Source of the DNA: CAZJFH01 sp964545205
Lineage (GTDB): Bacteria > Pseudomonadota > Alphaproteobacteria > Rhodospirillales > Magnetospirillaceae
NCBI GenBank assembly: GCA_964545205.1
Contig: CAZJFH010000064.1
Span: 1 to 28,809, forward strand
Direction: 5' to 3'
DNA: 28,809 bases
Made by a program: the position numbers and the translations under genes. Below the pieces are notes generated by a model. It was given only the letters and a program-made list of their open reading frames with translations, did not search any database and had not been told where the DNA came from. Below, one piece after another: positions 13,396-21,454 of the stretch. The first letter of the stretch is position 1. The number at the start of each line of letters is the position of its first letter.

Positions 13396-14985
13396 TCAGA
13401 ACGCCGCCACCGAGCCGTCGCCGCGCGGGTCGGCGGCGCCTTCGATCATCCCCGACGGATGGCGGACGACGGCGCCGGCATGGCCCATCAGGGTGTCGAA
13501 CGGCGCCACGACGCTGACCTGGTGGCCGGCGCCGCGCAGCGCCTCGACCAGCGCCGGATCGAAGCGCGATTCCAGCTTGAGGTCGGATTCGGGGCCGCTC
13601 CAGCCGCGGCCCAGCGCCCAGCGCGGCGCGGTGATCGCCTGCTGGAGGTTCTGGCCGAACAGCACGTGGCGGCTGAACACCGCCGCCTGGGTCTGCGGCT
13701 GGCCCTCGCCGCCCATCGTGCCGTAGACCATGGTGCGGCCGTCCTTGAGCAGGGCCAGGGCCGGGCTCAGGGTGTGGAACGGCTTGCGCCGCGGCCGCAG
13801 GAAGTTGGTGCCGGCCGGGTCGAGCCCGAAGCTCATGCCGCGATTGTGCCAGACCAGGCCGGTGTCCGACAGCACCAGGCCGGAGCCGAACGCCGTGAAC
13901 AGGCTCTGGATGAAACTGACCGCGCGCCCCTGGCCGTCGACGACGCCCATCCACACCGTGTCCCCGGGCTCGCCGCCGTCCGGCCACGGCGCCGCGCGCC
14001 GGCGGTCGATCGCCGCGGCCAGGCGGTCCAGCGGGCCGTCGGCGAGATAGGTGGTGGCGTGGATGGTCATGTAGCTGGGATCGGTGACGTGGGCGTTGCG
14101 CACGCGGAACGCCTGCTTGGTCGCCTCGACGATGCCGTGGACGTGCTCGAAGCCCTCGGCCGCGGCGACTCCGAGGCGCTGGAACAGCCCCAGGATCATC
14201 AGCGACGCCAGGCCCTGGGTCGGCGGCGGCGTGTTGTAGACGGTGCCGCAGGCCAGCGGCAGCGACAGCGGCCGCCGCCGCACCGAGCGGTGGCGGGCGA
14301 AGTCCTCGGACACCAGCGGGCTGCCCAGGCGCTGCAGTTCGGCGCCGATGTAGTGGCCGAGCCCGCCGCGGTAGAAGTCGTCGAGCCCCATCGCGGCCAG
14401 GCGCTCCAGGGTGTCGGCCAGGCGCGGCAGCGTCATCGTGGCGCCGACCGCCGGCACGGCGCCGTCGACCAGGAAATGCTGGGCGAATCCCGGGGCGTCG
14501 GCGAGGTCGTCGCGCAGCCGCCGGGTCGCCTCGTTCTGCGCGTCGGTCACGGCGAATCCGGCGCGCGCGTGGTGGATCGCGTCGGCGAACAGCCGCGACA
14601 GCGGCAGCCGGCCGCCCCAGCGGGTGCTGATTTCGAGCGCTGCCTGCCAGCCCGAGACCGTGCCGGCGACGGTGGTCGCGGCGAGCGGGCCGTGGCGCGG
14701 AATCGACCGGGCGCCGCGCGCCTCGTAGAAGGCGGGATCGGCCGCCGCGGCGGCGGCGCCGGCGCCGTCGATCGAGACCGGCGGCCGGCCCGGCTCGGCG
14801 ATCAGCCAGAAGCCGTCGCCGCCAAGGCCGTTCATGTGCGGATAGACCACCGCGATGGTCGCGGCGGCGGCGACGGCCGCCTCGATGGCGTTGCCGCCCT
14901 CGCGCAGGACCGCCAGACCGGATTGGGCGGCGAGGTGATGCGGCGCCGTGATCATGCCGCGCGCCGCCATGCATGAATGCAGCAT
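13396..14985 (-). CDS. Gamma-glutamyltransferase family protein
   Basis: A 529-residue Ntn-hydrolase of the gamma-glutamyltranspeptidase family. It is made as a precursor that cleaves itself before a Thr, here probably T343 in EPGDTVWMGVVD, giving chains of about 342 and 187 residues. Other family marks are HHLAAQSGLAVLREGGNAIEA near the start, NGLGGDGFW (about 52-60), NTPPPTQG (about 251-258) and MGGEGQPQTQ. There is no signal peptide, so it is probably cytoplasmic. It is closer in look to the HpxW/YwrD-type branch than to periplasmic GGT, so the substrate may be a small amide such as oxamate or a gamma-glutamyl compound. The ATG at 14985 follows GGGGGA. It is divergent from gpt. Confidence 0.88.
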   Translation of the reverse strand: MLHSCMAARGMITAPHHLAAQSGLAVLREGGNAIEAAVAAAATIAVVYPHMNGLGGDGFWLIAEPGRPPVSIDGAGAAAAAADPAFYEARGARSIPRHGPLAATTVAGTVSGWQAALEISTRWGGRLPLSRLFADAIHHARAGFAVTDAQNEATRRLRDDLADAPGFAQHFLVDGAVPAVGATMTLPRLADTLERLAAMGLDDFYRGGLGHYIGAELQRLGSPLVSEDFARHRSVRRRPLSLPLACGTVYNTPPPTQGLASLMILGLFQRLGVAAAEGFEHVHGIVEATKQAFRVRNAHVTDPSYMTIHATTYLADGPLDRLAAAIDRRRAAPWPDGGEPGDTVWMGVVDGQGRAVSFIQSLFTAFGSGLVLSDTGLVWHNRGMSFGLDPAGTNFLRPRRKPFHTLSPALALLKDGRTMVYGTMGGEGQPQTQAAVFSRHVLFGQNLQQAITAPRWALGRGWSGPESDLKLESRFDPALVEALRGAGHQVSVVAPFDTLMGHAGAVVRHPSGMIEGAADPRGDGSVAAF

Positions 14986-15002
14986 CGAGCTTCCCCCAGG
15001 AT

Positions 15003-15019
15003 TGCCGCATATTGCGGCA
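15003..15019. promoter_or_regulatory. Palindrome upstream of the ggt-family gene, candidate operator
   Basis: A perfect 7-bp inverted repeat, TGCCGCA-TAT-TGCGGCA, lies 17 bp upstream of the ggt-family start, in the divergent gap with gpt. It could be an operator controlling either gene or a leader hairpin. Confidence 0.45.
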
Positions 15020-15051
15020 TCGCGGCGCGGCCGTCCAGCGCGTGTACGCCA

Positions 15052-15081
15052 TTGCGCTCGGCTGCCCGGACTGCCTATATC
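15052..15081 (+). promoter_or_regulatory. Candidate gpt promoter
   Basis: -35 TTGCGC (15052-15057) and -10 TATATC (15076-15081) are 18 bp apart. CTATAT with 17 bp is an alternative. The start would be about 21 nt before the gpt ATG. Confidence 0.5.
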
Positions 15082-15108
15082 GGGGCATCACGAACAGCGG
15101 GCCCGACC

Positions 15109-15567
15109 ATGAGCCACGACTACAGCGCCGCCACCTCCGTCACCCTGACCTGGACCGACCTGCACCGCGACGTGCGCGCGCTGGCGCGGCGGCTGGCGAC
15201 GCAAGGCCCGTTCAAGGGCATCGTCGCCGTCGCCCGCGGCGGCCTGATTCCAGCCGGCCTGATCGCCCGCTACCTGGAACTGCGCCACGTCGACACGGTC
15301 TGCGTCGCCAGCTATTCCGAGCGCGTGCAGGGCGATCTTTGCGTTCTCAAGGAGATCGACGGCGACGGCGCGGGCTGGCTGATCGTCGACGACCTCGTCG
15401 ACAGCGGCGCCACGGCGCGCACCGTCCGCCGCATGCTGCCGCGCGCCCACTACGCCACCGTCTACGCCAAGCCCGACGGCCGGCCGCTGTGCGACACCCA
15501 TGCCGTCGACGTCGACCAGGACGTCTGGGTGGTGTTCCCCTGGGACTGCGAGCCGAACGAGGTTTGA
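15109..15567 (+). CDS. gpt: Xanthine-guanine phosphoribosyltransferase
   Basis: A 152-residue purine-salvage enzyme that joins guanine, xanthine or hypoxanthine to PRPP to form the nucleotide. Its length matches the E. coli enzyme (152 residues). It shares the N-terminal TWTDLHRDVRALARRL region, VARGGLIPAGLIAR (about 41-54), RHVDTVCVASY (59-69), the PRPP-binding motif IVDDLVDSGATA (92-103), YAKPDGRP (119-126) and the C-terminal FPWD base-binding region. The ATG at 15109 is preferred over an in-frame ATG at 14977, which would add 44 residues and overlap the divergent start region. The Shine-Dalgarno sequence is weak (AGCGGG). The gene stands alone and is followed by a repeat element. Confidence 0.94.
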   Translation: MSHDYSAATSVTLTWTDLHRDVRALARRLATQGPFKGIVAVARGGLIPAGLIARYLELRHVDTVCVASYSERVQGDLCVLKEIDGDGAGWLIVDDLVDSGATARTVRRMLPRAHYATVYAKPDGRPLCDTHAVDVDQDVWVVFPWDCEPNEV

Positions 15568-15579
15568 TACCGTTCCGCG

Positions 15580-15726
15580 TTTGAACGGACTTGCTGTCAT
15601 GCCGGCGAAGGCCGGCATCCATTTGCCAGAGGCGCCGGGCGCTCCCCGCGCCGGAGACCCTCGTCGAAGCCTCTGGAAAATGGGCCCCCGCCTCCGCGGG
15701 GGCGACGATGATTCGGTCTGTTCAAA
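15580..15726. repeat. REP-type composite palindrome (possible MITE/REPIN)
   Basis: A 147-bp nested inverted structure lies between the convergent ends of gpt and panC. The outer arms are TTTGAACGGAC (15580-15590) and GTCTGTTCAAA (15716-15726), with one mismatch. Inner arms are CCAGAGGC (15626-15633) and GCCTCTGG (15669-15676). Between them are two GC hairpins, one with ATGCCGGC-GAAG-GCCGGCAT and one with GCCCCCGC-CTCC-GCGGGGGC. It has the form of the REP elements spread through alphaproteobacterial genomes. Confidence 0.75.
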
Positions 15727-15745
15727 GGCGTCCGGGTATGAGGCG

Positions 15746-16597
15746 TCACACCGCGACGTTGTCGATCAGCCGCGCCCGGCCGAGCCGGGCGGCGGCGAGC
15801 AGGCGCGCCGGGCGGTCGGCGCGCTCCAGCGGCTCCAGCGATTCGGCGGCGCGCAGCTCGACATAGTCGACCGGGCCGAAGCCGGCGGCCTCGAGCTCGG
15901 CGCGAGCGCGGGCCAGGTGCGGCGCCGCCGCCTCGTCGCCGCCGCGCAGGGTGTCGGCCAGGGCCGACAGCACGCGGTACAGGGTCGGCGCCGCCCGGCG
16001 CTCGTCCGGCGTCAGGTAGGCGTTGCGCGAGCTCATCGCCAGGCCGTCGGACTCGCGCACCGTCGCCACGCCGTGGACGCGCACCGGCACGTCGAGGTCG
16101 CGCACCATGCGGCGGATGACCTGCAGCTGCTGCCAGTCCTTCTCGCCGAACAGGGCGACGTCGGGCAGCGCCTGCAGCAGCAGCTTGGCGACCACCGTGG
16201 CGACGCCCTGGAAATGCCCCGGCCGCACGTCGCCGCACAGCCCCGCCGAGACGCCGGTCACCGTCACCGTGGTGGCGAAGCCGTCGGGATACATCTCGGA
16301 CACCGCCGGGGCGTAGAGCAGATGCGCGCCGGCCTCGGCCAGCATGGCGGCGTCGCGCGTCTCCTGGCGCGGATAGGCGGCGAAGTCCTCGTTGGGGCCG
16401 AACTGGGTCGGGTTGACGAAGACGCTGGCGACGACGCGATCGGCCTCGCGCAGGCCCTGGCCGACCAGCGACAGGTGGCCGGCGTGCAGGGCGCCCATCG
16501 TCGGCACCAGGGCCACGCGCAGGCCGGCGCGCCGCCACTCCGCCACCGTGCGGCGCAGGTCCGCGACGCCGCGGACGATGTCGAGCGAGCCGTTCAT
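15746..16597 (-). CDS. panC: Pantothenate synthetase
   Basis: A 283-residue enzyme that joins pantoate and beta-alanine with ATP to make pantothenate, the last step of vitamin B5 synthesis. The family marks are VPTMGALHAGHLSLV, where H38-x-x-H41 is the nucleotidyltransferase HIGH-like motif, then SVFVNPTQFGPNEDF, LFGEKDWQQLQVIRRMVRDL and the ATP-loop motif LAMSSRNAYLT. The length is normal. The start is 4 nt after the panB stop, so panB-panC are one operon. The gene ends just before the REP element at 15580-15726. Confidence 0.96.
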   Translation of the reverse strand: MNGSLDIVRGVADLRRTVAEWRRAGLRVALVPTMGALHAGHLSLVGQGLREADRVVASVFVNPTQFGPNEDFAAYPRQETRDAAMLAEAGAHLLYAPAVSEMYPDGFATTVTVTGVSAGLCGDVRPGHFQGVATVVAKLLLQALPDVALFGEKDWQQLQVIRRMVRDLDVPVRVHGVATVRESDGLAMSSRNAYLTPDERRAAPTLYRVLSALADTLRGGDEAAAPHLARARAELEAAGFGPVDYVELRAAESLEPLERADRPARLLAAARLGRARLIDNVAV

Positions 16598-16601
16598 CGC
16601 C

Positions 16602-17438
16602 TCAGCCCTTCTTGACGCCGAAGCAGTGCTCGGGCGCCGGGAACCGGCGCGCCTTGACGTCGGCGGCGTAATCCGCCGCCGCCTTCGCGACGGTGTCGGC
16701 CAGATCGGCGTAGCGCTTGACGAATTTCGGCGTGAACTCGGTGAACAGGCCCAGCACGTCCTCGGTCACCAGCACCTGGCCGTCGCAGGCCGGCGAGGCG
16801 CCGATGCCGATCGTCGGCACCGGGATGTCGGCGGTCAGCCGGCGCGCCACCGGCTCGACGGTGCCCTCGACGACGATCGAGAAGGCGCCGGCCGCGGCGA
16901 CGGCGCGGGCGTCGGCCAGGATCTGCGCCGCCTCGGCCTCCTCGCGGCCCAGCGAGCGGAAGCCGCCCAGGGCGTGGACCATCTGCGGCTTCAGGCCGAC
17001 ATGGCCCATCACCGGAATGCCGCGCTCGACCAGGAAGCGGATGGTCTCGGCCATCTCGGCGCCGCCTTCCAGCTTGACGCCGGCGCAGCCGGTCTCGGTC
17101 ATGATGCGGGCGGCGCTGCGGAAGGCCTGCTGCGGCGATTCCTGGTACGAGCCGAAGGGCATGTCGACGATGACGCAGGCCCGCTGCGAGCCGCGCATCG
17201 CCGCCTGGCCGTGGCCGATCATCATCTCGAGGGTCACCGCCAGCGTGGTCTCCATGCCGTAGACCACCATGCCCAGCGAATCGCCGACCAGCAGCACGTC
17301 GACATGCGGGTCGAGCAGCTTGGCCATCGGCGCCGTGTAGCAGGTCAGCACGACGAGGGGCTCGCCGCCCTTGCGCGCGCGGATGTCGCGGGTGGTGACG
17401 CGCTTGATCTTGACTTCTCGGCTCACGGCAGCCTCCAT
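16602..17438 (-). CDS. panB: 3-methyl-2-oxobutanoate hydroxymethyltransferase (ketopantoate synthase)
   Basis: A 278-residue TIM-barrel enzyme that transfers a hydroxymethyl group from 5,10-methylenetetrahydrofolate to 2-oxoisovalerate, the first committed step to pantothenate. Conserved parts are LTCYTAPMAKLLD, VDVLLVGDSLGMVVYG (D53 is a metal ligand), VIVDMPFGSY, AGVKLEGG, VMGHVGLKPQ and the catalytic-Glu region VVEGTVEP (about 189-196). The start is ambiguous: the ATG at 17438 follows a G-rich run, while a GTG at 17426 has GGAGG 5 nt upstream. The difference is 4 residues. It follows the Fnr-type gene by 56 bp and may share its transcript. Confidence 0.95.
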   Translation of the reverse strand: MEAAVSREVKIKRVTTRDIRARKGGEPLVVLTCYTAPMAKLLDPHVDVLLVGDSLGMVVYGMETTLAVTLEMMIGHGQAAMRGSQRACVIVDMPFGSYQESPQQAFRSAARIMTETGCAGVKLEGGAEMAETIRFLVERGIPVMGHVGLKPQMVHALGGFRSLGREEAEAAQILADARAVAAAGAFSIVVEGTVEPVARRLTADIPVPTIGIGASPACDGQVLVTEDVLGLFTEFTPKFVKRYADLADTVAKAAADYAADVKARRFPAPEHCFGVKKG

Positions 17439-17494
17439 CGGTGCCCCCCAGGGCCCGACTTGTACCCGATCCCGCGGCGCAACGAAAGCGCGGC

Positions 17495-18247
17495 TTAGCC
17501 GCCTTCGGCGATGCCCTTGAGGCGTTCGACGTCGGACAGCACGGCATGGCCGCTGTCGGGCAGGCCGATGATGGCGTCGCGCTTGAGCTGGGTCAGGGTG
17601 CGGCTGACGGTCTCGATGGTCAGGCCGAGATAGTCGGCGATGTCCGAGCGGCTCATCGGCAGGCCGATCGGGCTGGGCGCCAGGCCGCGGCGCACGGCGC
17701 GGCGCGACAGCATCAGCAGGAACGAGGCCACCTTCTCCTTGGCCGTCTTGCGCCCCAGCAGCAGCATCTGGTCGTGGGCGGCGGCGAGTTCGTCGATCGC
17801 CAGGCCGAGCAGCCGCTTCTCGATGCGCGGCACCTCCTCGAGCAGGCTGTCGAGCTTGCGGCGCGGGAAGCGGCACAGCACCACCGGCGTCAACGCCTCG
17901 GCGGTGTAGGCGTAGGTGCCGTCGACCGCGAGGCCGAAGAAGTCGCCGGGAAACAGGAAGGCGGTGATCTGGCGGCGGCCGTCGGGCAGCAGCTTGTAGA
18001 GCTTCACCGTGCCGATCGCCAGGCTGAACATGTGCGCCGCCGGCTCGCCCTCGCTGAAGATCGCGGCGTGTGCGGGGATGTGCACCTGGCCGACCACGGT
18101 CGACAGGCGCGCAATCTCCTGCGCCGAGAGCCCGGTGCAGAACGCGATCTCGCCGATCTGGCACCGCCCGCAAGGGTGGTTGCCGAGGTCGGGCCGCTCG
18201 CGCTCGCCGGCCTTGTCCCGATCGCTCACCTGGTCAAATGGCGGCAT
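17495..18247 (-). CDS. Crp/Fnr-family oxygen-responsive transcription regulator (FnrN/FixK-like)
   Basis: A 250-residue regulator. Three N-terminal cysteines, C26-x2-C29-x7-C37, plus C125 in the cyclic-nucleotide-binding-like domain match the four ligands of an FNR-type [4Fe-4S] cluster that is lost in oxygen. The effector domain spans about 30-145, and a dimer helix is at 145-175. The C-terminal HTH has a recognition helix with E212, S215 and R216 (ETVSR), the FNR pattern that reads TTGAT half sites. Boxes of this kind precede ccoN and ccoG, the likely targets. The ATG at 18247 is preferred, but a GTG at 18265 adds 6 residues. A 10-bp palindrome, GTTATATAAC (18291-18300), could be its -10 region. 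The gene lies 86 bp beyond ccoS. Confidence 0.9.
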   Translation of the reverse strand: MPPFDQVSDRDKAGERERPDLGNHPCGRCQIGEIAFCTGLSAQEIARLSTVVGQVHIPAHAAIFSEGEPAAHMFSLAIGTVKLYKLLPDGRRQITAFLFPGDFFGLAVDGTYAYTAEALTPVVLCRFPRRKLDSLLEEVPRIEKRLLGLAIDELAAAHDQMLLLGRKTAKEKVASFLLMLSRRAVRRGLAPSPIGLPMSRSDIADYLGLTIETVSRTLTQLKRDAIIGLPDSGHAVLSDVERLKGIAEGG

Positions 18248-18333
18248 CACCCCAGCCCCGTTCACCCGCGGGCGAATTCAACTAGCTACCGTTATATAAC
18301 TTTCGGGTCCGGCGCAAGCCGTCCCGCCATCCG

Positions 18334-18501
18334 CTATCCCCGTCCGGGCGGCGGCGGGGGATCGTTGTCCTCGAACAGGATGCGATGCGCGGCCCCGTCG
18401 AGATCGTCGAACTGCCCCGATTTCAACGCCCACAGGAAGGCCGCCAGGCCCAGGAGGCCCAGCAGCAGGGCGACGGGAATCAGCAGCAGCAGGTTGCTCA
18501 T
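18334..18501 (-). CDS. ccoS: cbb3 oxidase assembly protein CcoS
   Basis: A 55-residue single-pass membrane protein needed in characterised bacteria for insertion of heme and copper into cbb3 oxidase. The start MSNLLLLIPVALLLGLLGL is the membrane segment (about 3-24). It is followed by the family motif FLWALKSGQFDDLDGAAHRI and FEDND, then a Pro-rich tail. The ATG overlaps the ccoI stop as ATGA, so it is coupled to ccoI as the last gene of ccoGHIS. Confidence 0.94.
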   Translation of the reverse strand: MSNLLLLIPVALLLGLLGLAAFLWALKSGQFDDLDGAAHRILFEDNDPPPPPGRG

Positions 18502-20858
18502 ATGGTCCTCGAGCGCGCAAGGCGCAACGCGTTTGCGATCACGACGATCGACGAGGTGGACATCGCCACCGCGGCGATCAACGGCGTGACCATTCCCATC
18601 ACCGCCAGCGGAATGGTCACGACATTATATAGGAAAGCCAGGCCGAAATTCTGCTTCACCAGCGTGTCGGCGCGCCGGGCGACGGCGACGACCTCGACGA
18701 CCGGCCGCAGCCGCAGCCCCTGGAACACGACGTCGGCGGCGGTCTGGCTGACGTCGACGGCGGTCGACGGCGACATCGAGACCTCGGCGGCGGCCAGGGC
18801 CGGCGCGTCGTTGAGACCGTCGCCGACCATCAGCACCCGCCGCCCGGCCGCGGCCAGCTCGGCCAGCCGCGCGCATTTGTCGGCGGGCGTGCAGCCGGCG
18901 CGCCAGTCGGCGATGCCCAGCTCGGCGGCCACCGCGGCGACGGTCGGCGCACGGTCGCCGGACAGCAGCTCGACCGCCAGGCCCTTGCGCGCCAGCAGCT
19001 TCAGCACCTCGGCGGCATCCGGACGCAGCACGTCGGCGAAGACGAATCGCACCGGCGCCCGGCCCGGGCGTTCGAACCACAGCTCCGGCCCGGCGGCGGC
19101 GGCGTCGTCGGCGATGCCGAGCCAGCGCCGGCTGCCCAGCCGCGCGGTCCCCGCCCGCATGCCGCAGCCGGGATGCTCGACGACTCCGGCGGCCACCGCG
19201 ACCGGCGGCGCCGCGCGGACCAGCGCGCGGGCGAGCGGATGGTGGCTGGCGCCGGCCAGGGCGGCGGCGGCGAGCAGGTCGTCGTCGGACCAGCCGCCGT
19301 CGCGGCGCAGCTCGGGACGGCCGACGGTCAGCGTGCCGGTCTTGTCGAACACCACCGTGTCGATGCGGCCGACCTGCTCCAGCGCGGTGGCCGATTTCAG
19401 CAGGATGCCCTGGCGCAGCAGGCGGCCGCTGGCGACGACCTGCACCACCGGCACCGCCAGCGCCAGCGCGCAGGGGCAGGTGATGATCAGCACCGCCACG
19501 GCGTAGAGCAACGCGATCTGCCAGTCGATGGCGCTGAACAGGGTCCAGCCCAGGAAGGTGCCGAGCGCCAGCAGGTGGACCACCGGCGCGTAGTAGCGCG
19601 CGACCCGGTCGGCGAGCGCGACGTAGCGGGCGCGGCCCTGCTCGGCGACCTCCATCATGCGGACGATCTCGGCCAGCAGCGTGCCCTCGCCGACGGCGGT
19701 GACCGCGACGCGCAGGGGCGCCGAGAGGTTCAGGGTGCCGGCGAACACGGTGTCGCCGGCGCGCACCGCCACCGGATTGGATTCGCCGGTGATCAGCGAG
19801 GTGTCGAGGTCGGACAGGCCGTCGGAGACGCGGCCGTCGACGCCGATGCGCTCGCCGGCGGCGACCAGCACGGTCATGCCCTCGCGCACCTGCTCGGGCG
19901 GCATCATGCGGCGCTCGCCCGATTCGTCGACCACGGTCACCGCGCTGGCGGTCAGGCCCAGCAGATGCTCGGCGGCCGAGCGGGCGCGGCCGCGGGCGCG
20001 GCTGTCGAGGTAGCGGCCGATCAGCAGGAAGAACAGCAGCGACACGGCGGCGTCGAAATAGGCGTGCTCGCCGTAGCGCATCGTCTCCCACAGCGACATC
20101 GCCGAGGCCAGCGTCACGCCCAGCGAGATCGGCACGTCCATGTTGGTGCGCCCGGCGCGCACCGCCTGCCAGGCCGAGCGGAAGAACGGCCGCCCGGCGT
20201 AGACGATGGCCGGCAGCGCGATCAGCGCCGATACCCAGTGCATGAAGGTGCGGGTCGCCTCGCCCATGTGGCTGAAATGGCCGGCCCACACCGACACCGA
20301 CAGCAGCATGACGTTGCCGGCGGCGAAGCCGGCCACCGCCATCGCCCGCAGCAGCTCCTTCTCGTGCTGCTGCTGCTCGCTGCCCGCCCGCGCCGGGTCG
20401 TAGGGGATCAGGCGATAGCCGATCGCCGCGACCTGGCCGACCAGGGCGTTGGCGTCGTTCTCGTCGGCGCGCCAGCGCAGGGTCAGCCGCCGGGTGGTCA
20501 TGTTGACGCGGGCCTGGACGACGCCGGGCTGGCGCGCCAGCACCGCCTCGATCAGCCAGACGCAGGCGGCGCAGTGGATGCCCTCGACCATCAGATGGAG
20601 CTCGGCGCTGCCGTCCGGCTGTTCGCGGACGTGCAGGCCGTAGTCGACGGCGGCCTCCTCGTCTTCCGGCTTCAGCGGCCGGACGGCGGGGTCGATGCAG
20701 CGGCGGTTGTAATAGGAATCGAGGCCGAGGCCGCGGACCAGGCGATAGGCGCCCTCGCAGCCGCGGCAGCAGAACTCGGCGTCGGCGGCGCTGCCCGCGG
20801 GAACCGGGCTGCCGCAGTGGAGGCATTCCTTGGTACGGGTCTGCTCGATCGTCTGCAT
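18498..20858 (-). CDS. ccoI: Copper-translocating P-type ATPase CcoI (FixI)
   Basis: A 786-residue P1B-type ATPase that exports copper for assembly of cbb3 oxidase. It has an N-terminal Cys-rich zinc-ribbon-like segment (CLHCG at 12-16, CCRGC at 30-34), then a heavy-metal-associated domain with GIHCAACVW (C96, C99). Membrane helices follow, with the actuator motif TGES (357-360), the ion-path motif CPC (461-463), the phosphorylation motif DKTGT (505-509), SHHP (538-541), and GDGLNDAPAL near the C-terminus. Length and order are typical of FixI/CcoI. The start at 20858 has a weak ribosome site. A 106-bp gap with a REP pair separates it from ccoH. It overlaps ccoS by 4 bp. Confidence 0.95.
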   Translation of the reverse strand: MQTIEQTRTKECLHCGSPVPAGSAADAEFCCRGCEGAYRLVRGLGLDSYYNRRCIDPAVRPLKPEDEEAAVDYGLHVREQPDGSAELHLMVEGIHCAACVWLIEAVLARQPGVVQARVNMTTRRLTLRWRADENDANALVGQVAAIGYRLIPYDPARAGSEQQQHEKELLRAMAVAGFAAGNVMLLSVSVWAGHFSHMGEATRTFMHWVSALIALPAIVYAGRPFFRSAWQAVRAGRTNMDVPISLGVTLASAMSLWETMRYGEHAYFDAAVSLLFFLLIGRYLDSRARGRARSAAEHLLGLTASAVTVVDESGERRMMPPEQVREGMTVLVAAGERIGVDGRVSDGLSDLDTSLITGESNPVAVRAGDTVFAGTLNLSAPLRVAVTAVGEGTLLAEIVRMMEVAEQGRARYVALADRVARYYAPVVHLLALGTFLGWTLFSAIDWQIALLYAVAVLIITCPCALALAVPVVQVVASGRLLRQGILLKSATALEQVGRIDTVVFDKTGTLTVGRPELRRDGGWSDDDLLAAAALAGASHHPLARALVRAAPPVAVAAGVVEHPGCGMRAGTARLGSRRWLGIADDAAAAGPELWFERPGRAPVRFVFADVLRPDAAEVLKLLARKGLAVELLSGDRAPTVAAVAAELGIADWRAGCTPADKCARLAELAAAGRRVLMVGDGLNDAPALAAAEVSMSPSTAVDVSQTAADVVFQGLRLRPVVEVVAVARRADTLVKQNFGLAFLYNVVTIPLAVMGMVTPLIAAVAMSTSSIVVIANALRLARSRTI

Positions 20859-20886
20859 CGGTCGGCGCCAGTTTCAACGCGACTTC

Positions 20887-20957
20887 GGGGAGCGCGCGTC
20901 TCCAGACGCGCAACCGGCTTTGGACGCGCGCTGCGGGTCTGGAGACCCGCGCTCCCC
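20887..20957. repeat. REP-type inverted pair between ccoH and ccoI
   Basis: Two 26-bp arms (20887-20912 and 20932-20957) are inverted copies differing at only two bases. Each arm is itself a hairpin, CGCGTCT-CC-AGACGCG on the left and CGGGTCT-GG-AGACCCG on the right. The two differences are compensatory and keep both inner hairpins paired. It sits inside the ccoGHIS operon, in the only sizeable gap. Confidence 0.8.
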
Positions 20958-20963
20958 GTCGCC

Positions 20964-21452
20964 CTACGGCACCATGATGCGCCGGTCGGACTGATACGAA
21001 TCGTCGCCGCGGTTGGCGACGAGAAGCATCTCCCACTGGCCGGGGAAGGGCAGCACGACCGTGCCGACGTAGCGGCCGGCGCCGGCGGCCGTGAACCGCA
21101 CCGTCTGGTCGTGGCCGGCCTGGGTCGGCCGGCGGAACACCGCCGTCACGTCGAGGCCGTCGAGCGGCGCGCCGTCGCGGTCGGTGACGGCGACGTTGAC
21201 GGTGCCGCCGTGCTCGCCGCCGGCGGGGGCCAGTTCGGCCTCGACGCTCCAGCCCAGCTTCTCCTGGGCGGCGGCGCCGGCCAGGGCCTGGTTGTAGGCC
21301 AGACCCTTCTCGTAGGCGCCCTCGGTCGCGAGACCGTTGAAGGTCGAGGTGGCGAAATAGGCAAGGAGGCTGTTGACCGCCACCACCACCGCGAACATTC
21401 CGACGAAAATCCAGGGATACCAGTGCCCCGGACGCCGGGTCGACTTGCTCAT
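20964..21452 (-). CDS. ccoH: cbb3 oxidase accessory protein CcoH (FixH)
   Basis: A 162-residue membrane-anchored protein that helps assemble or stabilise cbb3 oxidase. A short basic N-terminus is followed by one membrane helix (about 13-33, YPWIFVGMFAVVVAVNSLLAY) and then the FixH signature with AYEKGLAYNQAL (about 47-58). The rest is a periplasmic beta-sandwich (about 65-160, including RFTAAGAGRYVG and FPGQWEMLLVA). The ATG at 21452 is chosen because AGAGG lies 5 nt upstream and the codon is 2 nt past the ccoG stop. A GTG at 21458 is also in frame. Confidence 0.93.
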   Translation of the reverse strand: MSKSTRRPGHWYPWIFVGMFAVVVAVNSLLAYFATSTFNGLATEGAYEKGLAYNQALAGAAAQEKLGWSVEAELAPAGGEHGGTVNVAVTDRDGAPLDGLDVTAVFRRPTQAGHDQTVRFTAAGAGRYVGTVVLPFPGQWEMLLVANRGDDSYQSDRRIMVP

Positions 21453-21454
21453 GC

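Noticed and set aside
12292..15091. Very long plus- and minus-strand frames (about 850-890 codons) over the lipoprotein and ggt-family genes
   Set aside because: They are GC-rich shadow frames with low-complexity Arg/Ala/Gly content and no domains; the annotated genes explain the sequence.
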